NCBI RefSeq assembly: GCF_002250055.1
Contig: NZ_CP018866.1
Span: 922,501 to 986,500 of the forward strand
Source: Sutcliffiella cohnii
GTDB taxonomy: Bacteria > Bacillota > Bacilli > Bacillales > Bacillaceae_I
Direction: 5' to 3'
DNA length: 64,000 nt
The notes beneath the pieces were generated by a model that was given only the letters and a program-made list of their open reading frames with translations, had not been told where the DNA came from and ran no database searches. Shown here piece by piece: positions 9,335 to 19,476 of the stretch (positions within the stretch are counted from its first letter, which is position 1; each line of letters opens with the position of its first letter). A program made the position numbers and the translations under genes.

Positions 9335-10126
9335 ATGCCGATTATACAAACCGATAAATGGCTACAACAAGATTATTTTGAACCGTTAAAACTTTGTAAA
9401 AGACTTTTATTATTTTTTGAAGATGTTACAGATAAGGAATTGTATGATTATTTGCGTAGTCATGGTATGTATTGCCCTGTTAGAGGTGGACTTGAGACAA
9501 TAGATAGTCTTAAAGAAAAAGATGTGTGGGGTATTGTTCAGGAAGCATACAAAGAATTAAAGAAAAAATGGAATGGTCCTACTATTCCAGTGTTTATCTT
9601 TCCGTCTGATGTATATAACAGAGAAATTCAAAAAGATTTTAACGGGAAATCAGGTGTTGCTTTTAAAGATAAGTTGTTTTTATTTTTACCTGAGCATATA
9701 AATAAAAACGAATTAAAAGCACTATTAACTCACGAATATAACCACATTTGTGTGTTAAGAAGAGAAAAAAAGAAAGAGGATGAATATACTTTTTTTGATT
9801 CGATTTTAATAGAGGGTTTAGCAGAAAGTGCTGTGAAAGACCAACTAGGTGAAGCCTATGTTTCGAAATGGACCAACTATTACAATAACGAAACATGCAA
9901 TAAATACTATTTACAATTTGTTGTACCGAATCTACATGTGAAAAACTATGAAAAAGAACATATGAATCTATTATATGGAAAACGCGGGTATCCCAAAATG
10001 TTAGGATACTGTATAGGTTATTATTTAATTCAAAATACGTTAAAAACAAGCAAACTTCCCTACCAAAAATTACTATCTTTACAGTTAGATGATTTGAAAA
10101 AAATAATAAAACGATACAATCCTTGA
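9335..10126 (+). CDS. yjaZ: YjaZ-like putative zinc metalloprotease (DUF2268)
   Basis: A 263-residue protein with a zinc-protease signature LLTHEYNHI (H-E-x-x-H) in the middle and a downstream glutamate in IEGLAES that could be the third zinc ligand, as in DUF2268 proteins. No signal peptide is visible, so it is probably cytosolic; its substrate is unknown. The position after fabF is the same as yjaZ in B. subtilis. I prefer the ATG at 9335 because AAAGGG is at the right distance; the ATG at 9326 sits directly against that site. It has its own terminator. Confidence 0.8.
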   Translation: MPIIQTDKWLQQDYFEPLKLCKRLLLFFEDVTDKELYDYLRSHGMYCPVRGGLETIDSLKEKDVWGIVQEAYKELKKKWNGPTIPVFIFPSDVYNREIQKDFNGKSGVAFKDKLFLFLPEHINKNELKALLTHEYNHICVLRREKKKEDEYTFFDSILIEGLAESAVKDQLGEAYVSKWTNYYNNETCNKYYLQFVVPNLHVKNYEKEHMNLLYGKRGYPKMLGYCIGYYLIQNTLKTSKLPYQKLLSLQLDDLKKIIKRYNP

Positions 10127-10155
10127 AAGAATAGTAAAAAAAGTCGAATTATTTA

Positions 10156-10185
10156 AAAAAACTAGCGAAAATGCTAGTTTTTTTT
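10156..10185 (+). terminator. Terminator after yjaZ
   Basis: AAAAAACTAGC and GCTAGTTTTTTTT form an 11-bp stem with a six-base loop. Confidence 0.85.
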
Positions 10186-10269
10186 CATATTTTTTAATAT
10201 AATCAATAAATGTTAAAGATTTGCCCAAATGGAAATTTAATAAATTTTTAGTTTTTTTAAAAATTCCAC

Positions 10270-10298
10270 TTGAATTTGTAAAGTTTTTGTAATATTAT
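10270..10298 (+). promoter_or_regulatory. Candidate app operon promoter in a 400-base AT-rich leader
   Basis: TTGAAT and TATTAT are 17 bp apart. The 10186-10525 stretch holds no gene that I can see, only AT-rich leader sequence. Transcription from here would give a 5-prime leader of about 220 bases before appD. I saw no clear CodY or ScoC operator. Confidence 0.4.
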
Positions 10299-10525
10299 AC
10301 ATACATGTGATAGCTATTTTCAAACAATTTAGTAAATAGGACATAGTTAGTTTATTAAAATAATGTTACAAAACAACTTCATTAGTTACTGTATCCAATA
10401 AATAGATTTATATTTTTGTAATATTTGTGTAATAAGTATTTAAAATATTTATAACAATAAAAAAGATATGGTAAAGAACACCTTTTAGACGTAGCAACGA
10501 AAGAGTAAAGGATGGTGACTGCTTT

Positions 10526-11509
10526 ATGTCAGCTTTATTAGAAGTGAGGAATTTACAAACTCACTTTTTCAGAAAAAAAGAATCGGTGCCTGCTGTTGAT
10601 GGTGTGGATATCACGATCAAAAAGGGTGAAACGGTTGCACTAGTAGGGGAATCTGGATCTGGTAAATCGATTACTTCACTTTCTATAATGGGCTTAGTAC
10701 CAAGTCCAGGAGGAAAAATCGTTGGTGGAGAAGTAGTGTTTGAGGGTAAAGACTTAACAAAATTAACTGAAAATGAACTTTGTAAAGTTCGTGGTAACGA
10801 TATATCAATGATTTTCCAAGAACCAATGACTTCACTCAATCCAGTACTAACAATTGGTGAACAAATTACAGAGGTATTAACTCTTCACCAAAAGCTTTCA
10901 AAAAGAGAGGCTATAAAAAAAGCAATTGAAATGCTAGAACTTGTTGGTTTCTCACGGGCTGCAGAAATAATAAATGATTACCCACATCGTTTATCCGGTG
11001 GAATGAGACAAAGGGTAATGATAGCAATTGCAATGAGCTGTAATCCGAAGCTTTTAATCGCAGATGAGCCTACAACAGCTTTAGATGTAACAATACAAGC
11101 CCAAATACTAGATTTAATGAAGGACTTAAGTCATAAATTTGATACTTCTATTCTATTAATCACGCATGATTTAGGAGTAGTATCCGAAGTTGCTGATCGT
11201 GTAGTAGTTATGTACTGTGGGCAAGTAGTAGAAGAAGCTTCTGTAGAGGACTTATTCGAAGACGCATTACATCCTTACACTCAAGGCTTAATAAATTCAA
11301 TCCCTAATATTGAAGATGAAATATCAAGATTAGAGTCCATTAAGGGGAATGTACCACCACCAACAAATTTACCGCAAGGTTGTCGTTTTGCTCCTCGTTG
11401 TCCGAAAGCATTTGACCGTTGCTTTAGCGAGATACCAGATCTTCTAAACGAAGATGGGAACCGTTCGGTAAGGTGCTTCTTATATGATGGGGAGGAGGCA
11501 GTACAATGA
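10526..11509 (+). CDS. appD: Oligopeptide ABC transporter ATPase AppD
   Basis: One of two ATPases that power the App peptide importer at the inner face of the membrane. The 327-residue protein has Walker A GESGSGKS (about 41-48), Q-loop IFQEPMTSLNP, ABC signature LSGGMRQR, Walker B LLIADEPTTALD and the H-loop ITHDLGVV. The C-terminal oligopeptide/dipeptide domain holds the cysteine pattern GCRFAPRCP, DRC, VRC found in DppD/AppD types, where it can bind an iron-sulfur cluster. First gene of appD-F-A-B-C, the same order as B. subtilis. It overlaps appF by four bases (ATGA). Confidence 0.9.
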   Translation: MSALLEVRNLQTHFFRKKESVPAVDGVDITIKKGETVALVGESGSGKSITSLSIMGLVPSPGGKIVGGEVVFEGKDLTKLTENELCKVRGNDISMIFQEPMTSLNPVLTIGEQITEVLTLHQKLSKREAIKKAIEMLELVGFSRAAEIINDYPHRLSGGMRQRVMIAIAMSCNPKLLIADEPTTALDVTIQAQILDLMKDLSHKFDTSILLITHDLGVVSEVADRVVVMYCGQVVEEASVEDLFEDALHPYTQGLINSIPNIEDEISRLESIKGNVPPPTNLPQGCRFAPRCPKAFDRCFSEIPDLLNEDGNRSVRCFLYDGEEAVQ

Positions 11510-12540
11510 CAGCAACAGATACAAAGAACAACGAGATTAATAATATTGTAACAGAAAGTAACCCAGATTATTTGCTAGAAGTAAGAGGGTTGAAAAAGTA
11601 TTTCCCGATAAAAGCTGGCTTATTACAAAGAAATGTTGGTAATGTTAAGGCAGTTGATGACATAAACTTATTTGTGAAAAAGGGTGAAACGCTTGGTCTA
11701 GTTGGAGAGTCTGGTTGTGGAAAGTCTACAACAGGAAGAACAATAATTAGGCTTTATGAACCAACGGCAGGAAACATCTTCTTTAAAGGAAGAGATATTG
11801 CGCAAATGAGTGAAGGTGAACTTCGCGCAACCGTTCGCCGTGATATACAAATGGTTTTCCAAGATCCCTTTGCAACGTTAAATCCTAGAAAAACATTAAG
11901 GGCTATTCTGAAAGAACCATACAACACTCATAAATTGTTTACACCTAAAGAACGAGATGAAAAGGTTGAAAACCTACTAGAAACAGTTGGTTTAGACCCA
12001 TCATATATTAGTCGTTATCCCCATGAATTTTCTGGAGGGCAACGTCAACGTATTGGTATTGCTAGAGCACTTGCATTAAATCCGGATTTAATTATTGCGG
12101 ATGAAGCTGTATCTGCACTAGACGTATCGATACAAGCTCAAATTATTAACTTAATGCAAGACCTACAAAGAGAAATGGGAATGGCATACATATTCATTTC
12201 TCATGACTTAAGTGTTGTACGACACATAAGCGACCGTGTAGGGGTAATGTATTTAGGTAAAATGATGGAGTTGGCTAACAAGCATGATTTATATAATGAT
12301 CCACTTCATCCTTACACACAAGCGTTACTTTCTGCGGTACCAACTCTGCGTAGAAAAGGTCAAACAGTAAAAAGAGAACGAATTGTGTTGAAAGGTGAGT
12401 TACCAAGTCCGGCAAACCCTCCAAAAGGATGTGTGTTCCACACTAGATGTCCGGCTGCGATGGATGCTTGTAGAGAAATTATGCCGCAATTTAAAGAAGT
12501 TAAACCTGATCATTTTGTTGCTTGTCACCTATATGAATAA
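11506..12540 (+). CDS. appF: Oligopeptide ABC transporter ATPase AppF
   Basis: The second ATPase of the App importer, 344 residues. Walker [10 protein letters not shown]-loop [10 protein letters not shown], signature FSGGQRQR, Walker [13 protein letters not shown] and H-loop ISHDLSVV are present. The C-terminal peptide-transporter domain again has cysteines ([15 protein letters not shown]). Walker B reads DEAVSALD rather than the usual DEPxSALD, which keeps the catalytic glutamate. The start overlaps the appD stop, which suggests translational coupling. Confidence 0.9.
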   Translation: MTATDTKNNEINNIVTESNPDYLLEVRGLKKYFPIKAGLLQRNVGNVKAVDDINLFVKKGETLGLVGESGCGKSTTGRTIIRLYEPTAGNIFFKGRDIAQMSEGELRATVRRDIQMVFQDPFATLNPRKTLRAILKEPYNTHKLFTPKERDEKVENLLETVGLDPSYISRYPHEFSGGQRQRIGIARALALNPDLIIADEAVSALDVSIQAQIINLMQDLQREMGMAYIFISHDLSVVRHISDRVGVMYLGKMMELANKHDLYNDPLHPYTQALLSAVPTLRRKGQTVKRERIVLKGELPSPANPPKGCVFHTRCPAAMDACREIMPQFKEVKPDHFVACHLYE

Positions 12541-12635
12541 TAGGTGATAAGCAACGATGATATAAATTGAAAACGGAAGGTAATATTTTACCGAACATTT
12601 TCAGAACATTAAAAATTTAAAGGGGGAAACACAAG

Positions 12636-14324
12636 ATGAAGCTAAAACAAAAGTCTTTATTATTCATCGTACTAGCATTAGTACTATCAATGTTTTTAGC
12701 GGCTTGTAGTGGTAGCACTGGTGGAAACGAAAACAACAACACCAACAACACTGACAACGCTACTAACAACACTGGCAATGATCCAGAAGATGAGGAAGAA
12801 GAAGTAGACAGCAATGAGCCTGTTTATGGAGGAGACCTAATCTTAGGTTCTACAGGTAGCCCGACATTATTTAACGGTTACTATTCTTCTGACACTGCAA
12901 GTTCTGCAATTGAAGGATTTATCTTTGATTCTCTAATTGGAAGTGACACTTCTTTTGAAACTACACTTTCTATGGCGGCAAGCTGGGATCAATCTGATGA
13001 TTATATGGTTAACACTTTCGTATTAAAAGATGGCTTAAAATTCCATGATGGAGAGCCTCTAACTGCGGAAGACGTAGTATTCTCTTTAAGCATTCCTTTA
13101 CATGAAGATTATGATGGTCCTCGTAAAGGTTACTTCGAGAAAATCGAATCAATCGAAGCTACTGATGAGAAAACAATCGTTATTACTTTAAGTGATATCG
13201 ACCCATCTATTCACGTAGCATTTGGATTCCCAATCTTACCTAAACATATTTTAGGTGACGTTCCAGTTGCTGACTTAGGTGAGCATGAGTTTAACACGAA
13301 AAATCCAATCGGTTCTGGTCCTTTCGTATTTGACGAGTGGGCAGATGGACAATATGTACGCGTTAAAGCTTTCGAAGACTACCATGAAGGTCGTCCTTAC
13401 TTAGATACAATCACTTACAAAATCGTTCCTGATGCTGATGCTTTATTAACGCAATTAGCTACAGGTGACGTACATTATTACACAGTTCCTGCATCTGACT
13501 ACCACACTGTTTTAGAGTGGGAAGAAGCTGGAGATCTTAAAATCGAATCTGGTTTAGCATTATCTTACACTTTCTTAGGTTACAACTTACGTAACGACTT
13601 ATTCAAAGAAAAAGAAGTACGTCAAGCATTAACTCACGCTATCGACCGTGAAGCAATCGTTGCTTCTATCATGGCTGGTGACGGTGAAGTTGCTCACGTA
13701 CCTGAGTCTCCATTAAGCTGGGCTTATGACGAGAACGTTCCTAAATTTGACTACGATGTAGACAAAGCAAAACAAATGTTAGAAGAAGCTGGTTGGACTC
13801 CAGGTGCTGACGGCATCCTTGAGAAAGACGGAGTTAAATTCTCTTTCAGCTTAAAAACGAACCAAGGTAACAAAATCCGTGAAGATATCGCGGTTGTAGT
13901 TCAAGAGCAATTCGCTCAAATCGGTATTGAAGTAAAACCTGAAATTATGGAATGGTCTGCATTCTTAGCTGATGTTAACCCACCAGCTTGGAACTTCGAT
14001 GCAATCATCTTAGGATGGGCATTATCTACAGATCCAGATCCAAGTGGTATTTTCCACTCTAAAGAAATTGAAGAAGGCTTAAACTTCGTTGCATACTCTA
14101 ACCCAGAGGCTGACGAGTTAATGGATCTAAACATGTCTACTATGGACCGTGATGAGCGTGCGGATTATATTAAGCAAGCTAATGCATTGATCGCTGAAGA
14201 TCAACCATATACTTTCTTATACTATCCAAACGCACACCGTGCAATGCCTGTAAACTTAGAAGGCTTTGAGTTCCATGCGCGTTTAGAGTACTACAACATC
14301 CACAAATGGTGGTTAAAACAATAA
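12636..14324 (+). CDS. appA: Oligopeptide-binding lipoprotein AppA
   Basis: The extracellular receptor of the App importer. The 562-residue precursor has a lipobox FLAAC (Cys24), a low-complexity Asn/Thr linker (about 27-50) that tethers it to the membrane, an acidic patch, and then a solute-binding family 5 domain. A strong AAAGGGGG ribosome site precedes the ATG. The codons favour C-ending forms more than neighbouring genes, which fits high expression. An internal terminator follows it, the usual way to make more receptor than permease. In B. subtilis 168 the same gene is broken by a frameshift; here it is intact. Confidence 0.92.
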   Translation: MKLKQKSLLFIVLALVLSMFLAACSGSTGGNENNNTNNTDNATNNTGNDPEDEEEEVDSNEPVYGGDLILGSTGSPTLFNGYYSSDTASSAIEGFIFDSLIGSDTSFETTLSMAASWDQSDDYMVNTFVLKDGLKFHDGEPLTAEDVVFSLSIPLHEDYDGPRKGYFEKIESIEATDEKTIVITLSDIDPSIHVAFGFPILPKHILGDVPVADLGEHEFNTKNPIGSGPFVFDEWADGQYVRVKAFEDYHEGRPYLDTITYKIVPDADALLTQLATGDVHYYTVPASDYHTVLEWEEAGDLKIESGLALSYTFLGYNLRNDLFKEKEVRQALTHAIDREAIVASIMAGDGEVAHVPESPLSWAYDENVPKFDYDVDKAKQMLEEAGWTPGADGILEKDGVKFSFSLKTNQGNKIREDIAVVVQEQFAQIGIEVKPEIMEWSAFLADVNPPAWNFDAIILGWALSTDPDPSGIFHSKEIEEGLNFVAYSNPEADELMDLNMSTMDRDERADYIKQANALIAEDQPYTFLYYPNAHRAMPVNLEGFEFHARLEYYNIHKWWLKQ

Positions 14325-14359
14325 TAACTAATAACTAAAATATAGTTATATAGGAAATA

Positions 14360-14388
14360 GGGGAAGGGGTTGTCCCTTTCCCTTTTTT
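14360..14388 (+). terminator. Internal terminator between appA and appB
   Basis: GGGGAAGGG pairs with CCCTTTCCC (one G-U pair) and six T follow. It probably lets only part of the transcripts continue into appBC. The remaining 124 bases before appB contain no obvious second promoter. Confidence 0.75.
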
Positions 14389-14512
14389 CTTCAAATTTGT
14401 ACAAAATTTGTCGAATGTAAGTTGAATTTGAAAGCAATGCTGTTCACATTACAGTATTAATATAAGCTAAAAATAGCCCGCATAAAGTTTAGACAGAAAA
14501 GGAGAATCAGCT

Positions 14513-15463
14513 ATGATCTCATATATTATTCGCCGTTGTTTAATGGCAATTCCGTTATTGTTTGGGATTACTATTCTGTCATTTGCGATCATCAAAATGG
14601 CTCCAGGTGGACCATCTTCCTTAATGTTAGACCCTAACATTAGTAAAGGTGATTTAGCAGCATTTGAAGAAAAGTACGGTTTAAATGACCCAGTTCATGT
14701 TCAATATTTAAAATGGGTTGGTAATATGGTTCAGGGTGATTTTGGGAACTCTTTAATTCGTCGTGGTGTACCTGTAAGTGAAATGATCATGAACCGTTTA
14801 CCAAACACATTATTACTAATGGTAGTTTCCACAGTTTTGGCATTAATTATATCGATACCATTCGGTATTATTTCGGCCAGGAAGCAATACACTTTAACTG
14901 ATTACACCGTAACAGTGACATCATTTTTAGGACTAGCAACTCCGAACTTTTGGATCGGTTTAATGATGATTATGCTATTTTCTGTTCAGCTCGGATGGAT
15001 GCCTACTGGTGGAGTCGCTACATTAAATGCACCTTTTAGTATTTGGGACAGAATACATCACTTAATCATGCCTGCATTAGTTTTAGCTACAGCTGATATG
15101 GCTGGTTTAACACGTTATACAAGATCTAGTATGCTTGAAGTTTTAAGGCAAGATTATATGCGTACAGCAAGAGCGAAAGGATTAAAAGAAAACAAAGTAG
15201 TGTATAAACATGGATTACGTAACGGTTTAATTCCGATTATTACAATCTTCGGTTTAATGCTTCCTTCTTTTATTGGCGGATCTGTTGTTGTAGAACGTAT
15301 TTTTGCATGGCCAGGAATCGGAATGTTATTTATCGATTCAGCATTCCAACGTGATTATCCTGTAATAATGGGACTTACGGTTATTTCTGCAGTACTTGTT
15401 GTAATTGGAAACTTAATCGCTGATATACTTTACGCTGTATTTGATCCGCGTATTGAATACTAA
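14513..15463 (+). CDS. appB: Oligopeptide ABC transporter permease AppB
   Basis: A 316-residue inner-membrane permease with an N-terminal membrane span ([19 protein letters not shown]), the extracytoplasmic TM_PBP1 N-domain, and about five further spans. The EAA loop that contacts the ATPases is visible near [22 protein letters not shown]. Pairs with AppC to form the channel. AAAGGAG lies upstream of the ATG. Confidence 0.92.
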   Translation: MISYIIRRCLMAIPLLFGITILSFAIIKMAPGGPSSLMLDPNISKGDLAAFEEKYGLNDPVHVQYLKWVGNMVQGDFGNSLIRRGVPVSEMIMNRLPNTLLLMVVSTVLALIISIPFGIISARKQYTLTDYTVTVTSFLGLATPNFWIGLMMIMLFSVQLGWMPTGGVATLNAPFSIWDRIHHLIMPALVLATADMAGLTRYTRSSMLEVLRQDYMRTARAKGLKENKVVYKHGLRNGLIPIITIFGLMLPSFIGGSVVVERIFAWPGIGMLFIDSAFQRDYPVIMGLTVISAVLVVIGNLIADILYAVFDPRIEY

Positions 15464-15477
15464 AAGGGGGAGCATCG

Positions 15478-16392
15478 ATGCAAACACAACCATCTACACA
15501 ACCTAATTCCAATTTATCGTTAGACCCCAAGAAAAATAAACAGGATACGTTACTGAAAATTACTGTTAGAAAGTTTTTCAACAATAAGCTAGCAGTTGTT
15601 GGGGCAATAATTTTAATGATTATTATGGGGCTAGCACTTTTTGCACCATTAGTTACACAATTCCCTTATCAACAGCAAAACTTACTTAATCGATTACAGG
15701 CTCCAAACGCAGAACATTGGTTAGGAACAGATCGATATGGTCGTGACGTATTTGCTAGAATTTTATACGGAGCTAGAGTCTCCTTAATGGTAGGTTTCGC
15801 TTCCGTTGCAGGGGCAATTACGATTGGTACGGTTATTGGAGCAGTTGCAGGATATTTCGGTGGAAAAATAGATGCGTTTTTAATGCGTGTCGTTGACGTA
15901 GTAATTTCAATCCCGAACATATTCTTATTAATTACGTTAGTAACAATCTTTGAGCCAGGATTAGATAAGTTAATTATCATTTTTGCGCTTACTGGTTGGA
16001 CTGGAACAGCACGTCTAGTTCGTGGAGAGTTTCTATCCCTTCGTACTCGTGAATTCGTATTAGCTGCAAAAACAATAGGAACAAGAAGCTATGTAATTAT
16101 ATTCTCGCATATTTTACCAAATGCTTTAGGACCAATTATAGTAGCAGCAACGTTATCGGTAGGAGGAGTAATTTTAGCAGAATCTACATTAAGTTATTTA
16201 GGTCTTGGAATTCAACCACCTACACCAAGTTGGGGTAATATGTTACAAGATGCTCAAAACTTTACGATTATGTTAAAGCATCCATGGTATCCTTTATTCC
16301 CAGGTCTAATGATTTTATTTACAGTACTAGCGTTTAACTTTATAGGAGACGGTCTACGTGACGCGTTAGATCCAAAAACTTTAGAAAAGTAG
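15478..16392 (+). CDS. appC: Oligopeptide ABC transporter permease AppC
   Basis: The partner permease, 304 residues, with a polar N-terminal tail (about 1-38) followed by six predicted spans. The motif [20 protein letters not shown] is typical of the OppC/DppC N-terminal domain, and the EAA loop is at [22 protein letters not shown]. It begins 14 bases after appB with AAGGGGGAG as ribosome site. Last gene of the operon. Confidence 0.92.
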   Translation: MQTQPSTQPNSNLSLDPKKNKQDTLLKITVRKFFNNKLAVVGAIILMIIMGLALFAPLVTQFPYQQQNLLNRLQAPNAEHWLGTDRYGRDVFARILYGARVSLMVGFASVAGAITIGTVIGAVAGYFGGKIDAFLMRVVDVVISIPNIFLLITLVTIFEPGLDKLIIIFALTGWTGTARLVRGEFLSLRTREFVLAAKTIGTRSYVIIFSHILPNALGPIIVAATLSVGGVILAESTLSYLGLGIQPPTPSWGNMLQDAQNFTIMLKHPWYPLFPGLMILFTVLAFNFIGDGLRDALDPKTLEK

Positions 16393-16432
16393 AAAAGTCA
16401 AGATGCCAATCTTGGCTTTTCTACTTTTTTAT
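16387..16432 (+). terminator. Terminator of the app operon
   Basis: AAGTAGAAAAG and CTTTTCTACTT pair, with an inner extension through CAAGAT/ATCTTG, followed by TTTTTT. The left arm starts inside the appC stop region. Confidence 0.9.
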
Positions 16433-16680
16433 ATTTAGAAAGAATATAAAATGAGACAACTTTAGGATATACATATATTTCTCGTACTTGTTTTAAACTT
16501 CCGGAAAATTTCCCCTTTCGAAGTTTAGAAATGTAGTGCAAAAATCAAGCTCAAACCCTAAATTATTCCCAAGATAGACACCTATGAAAGTGAAAATGTG
16601 CAACGTTGCGAATGAAAATAGTTTTTCAGTTTTTGAACGGTTTTAAGGTTAAAGGTTTGTACTTAAGGTTTAGAATCGTG
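16433..16680. other. Intergenic stretch before repeat R2a, no gene seen
   Basis: About 250 bases of AT-rich sequence after the app terminator. I see no ribosome site with a credible frame and no strong hairpin. Confidence 0.5.
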
Positions 16681-16814
16681 AGTGGAACGCAGCGGAAGAC
16701 ACTGGACTCCAGCGGGAAGAAGAGGAATCGGGAGACCCCGCAGGCGCTTGCGCCAAGGAGGCTTCCGTTTCTCCCCGCGGAAAGCAAGTGTCTGTAGCGA
16801 AGTGAAACGGACTA
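16681..16814. repeat. Dispersed GC-rich repeat, family R2, copy a
   Basis: About 134 bases that match 58164-58300: both start GTGGAACGSAGCGGAAG and end with AGTGAAACGGACTAA. Shared inner blocks are ACTCCAGCGGGA, GAGACCCCGCA and CGCGGAAAGC. The sequence can form paired arms (CAGCGGG with CCCCGC; GCGCTTGCGCC). Short open frames across it are by-products of its GC content. Such elements are common between genes of Bacillaceae; the function is not known to me. Confidence 0.8.
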
Positions 16815-16974
16815 ACTTAAAAACAGTAAAAATTTCCAAGGTTGACCTACTGAAAAGCGCCTCCAACTCAACTTACTTACAAGATTACGTGCCTATTTCT
16901 CCTTATTTTTATCATTTTTTTCACAACCTCTCATAGAATATAGTAAATAAAGAGTAGGACAAGGAGGAACGAGT

Positions 16975-17010
16975 ATGATAACGAAGATTGTTAGTGATAG
17001 AGATGATTAG
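16975..17010 (+). CDS. Possible 11-codon leader peptide
   Basis: An excellent AAGGAGG (16961-16967) stands seven bases before an ATG that opens MITKIVSDRDD and stops at 17008-17010. The stop overlaps the start of the next gene (ATG at 17003) in another frame. The strong ribosome site belongs to this short frame, so it may carry ribosomes to the downstream membrane protein. A frameshift that split one longer gene is the alternative. Confidence 0.4.
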   Translation: MITKIVSDRDD

Positions 17011-17218
17011 AGCATTTATATTTTTAGTAGGTTTTGGCTCAGCCGTTGCTGGAGGCATAAGTACACTTGCCTATTTAAACTTATTTGTAAACGGAGTAGA
17101 TTTAAAAGGCTACCTTTTATTCATATTAAAACGACCAGAATGTTACCTCTTACCGATAGGTCTACTAATTGTTGCTTCAAGTATTTACACCCCTGATGGA
17201 AAAAAATCCTCTAATTAA
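17003..17218 (+). CDS. Small two-span membrane protein, unknown
   Basis: A 71-residue protein with two hydrophobic spans (FIFLVGFGSAVAGG and LLPIGLLIVASSIY) separated by a loop with a short charged patch. It resembles small uncharacterised membrane proteins found near yjbA in bacilli. I chose the ATG at 17003; a TTG 15 bases upstream would add five residues. No good ribosome site is present at either, and translation may depend on the overlapping leader frame upstream. Confidence 0.6.
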   Translation: MIRAFIFLVGFGSAVAGGISTLAYLNLFVNGVDLKGYLLFILKRPECYLLPIGLLIVASSIYTPDGKKSSN

Positions 17219-17311
17219 ACTTCCATGAATATATAGATTATGGAATAAATTTGAACTTGTCTGCCTATACTTATGGATAATAACGAGTAGAAATAAAGTG
17301 AGGGGTTAGTC

Positions 17312-18055
17312 ATGTTATATCTCCATGATGTTTGGGTGAATTGGTTTGAAGGTGAAGAGAATGGCTATAATGTTTGTCATTTTCATGAATGGAGAAAAGA
17401 AGACAGCGTAGAGTTACTAGATCAAGTTCCATTACTTTTTGTAGAAAGTGTTTTATTCCATTATATCGAAAATGATTTACAAGAGCTTCCTGCGAAATTA
17501 CTAGAAGACGTTTTTCAGAAGAGCTACATTAGGAAAAATCATGAACGGATTCAGCAAGACTATTGTTTTATCGTTACAGATGGACAAGGTATATTAGCAG
17601 TAGATACGATCGGCTATAACATACCGATACGAAAAAGCAGATTAATACCAAGACAAGAACAACTAGTTTACGATATGGTAGAAAACCATGAAGTAGAAAA
17701 GTACGATTTCAACGGTGTAAATAATAAAGAATATCACATTCTGTCGCCTTCACCAGATATGATGAAAGGATTGACTAGAAAAGAAAGACAATTGAAACAA
17801 TTGTTATTTATGGCATTAGATCAATTAAAAACTACGAAAAATACAGCAGAAATAAGATATTGGTATACAGAATGGAATCCAGTGTCATACGAAATGATTC
17901 AATGTATGGATTTTCATGAAGTATGGGAACAGCTATATTCGGAATTAAAAAGTGGTTGGACAGAGAAACACGAAGAGCTGTGCGAACATATTATAAAAGG
18001 ACAACCATTCTTTGAAAAATTGTGGGACATGGAACAACAGCCAAAAGTAAACTAA
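17312..18055 (+). CDS. yjbA: YjbA family protein (UPF0736/DUF3603)
   Basis: A 247-residue soluble protein rich in Glu, Tyr and Trp, with the family start [20 protein letters not shown] and the conserved ILSPSPDMM block. It lies in the same place as yjbA in B. subtilis, convergent with trpS. No catalytic motif is evident and the role of the family is not established. The ATG has GTGAGGGG upstream. A shared terminator separates it from trpS. Confidence 0.85.
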   Translation: MLYLHDVWVNWFEGEENGYNVCHFHEWRKEDSVELLDQVPLLFVESVLFHYIENDLQELPAKLLEDVFQKSYIRKNHERIQQDYCFIVTDGQGILAVDTIGYNIPIRKSRLIPRQEQLVYDMVENHEVEKYDFNGVNNKEYHILSPSPDMMKGLTRKERQLKQLLFMALDQLKTTKNTAEIRYWYTEWNPVSYEMIQCMDFHEVWEQLYSELKSGWTEKHEELCEHIIKGQPFFEKLWDMEQQPKVN

Positions 18056-18060
18056 AAATA

Positions 18061-18098
18061 AGAGCGATGCCAAAATTGCATCGCTCTATTTTGCTTTA
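18061..18098. terminator. Bidirectional terminator between yjbA and trpS
   Basis: A perfect 10-bp stem AGAGCGATGC/GCATCGCTCT with a seven-base loop, followed by ATTTTGCTTT; the minus strand also reads into T-rich sequence. Confidence 0.85.
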
Positions 18099-18110
18099 AT
18101 AGAATATATA

Positions 18111-19345
<1,235 letters not shown>

Positions 19346-19365
19346 TTTTTATGTTATTTTTATAT

Positions 19366-19394
19366 ATTATAAATAGTCTTAAAAGGAAATGCAA
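19366..19394 (-). promoter_or_regulatory. trpS promoter
   Basis: On the minus strand TTGCAT and a perfect TATAAT are separated by 17 bp, about 25 bases upstream of the T-box leader. Confidence 0.75.
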
Positions 19395-19476
19395 GGGAGA
19401 AAGTAATATAATTCCTTTAATTGTTAACGGAAAAAGGTTTAAGGTTGAAAAAACAAAAAATAAGTGAGGAAACAAA

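Noticed and set aside
16606-16936. Overlapping frames of 63-84 residues across repeat R2a
   Set aside because: They coincide with the repeat, lie on both strands, and have Arg/Ser-rich products with no start signals.
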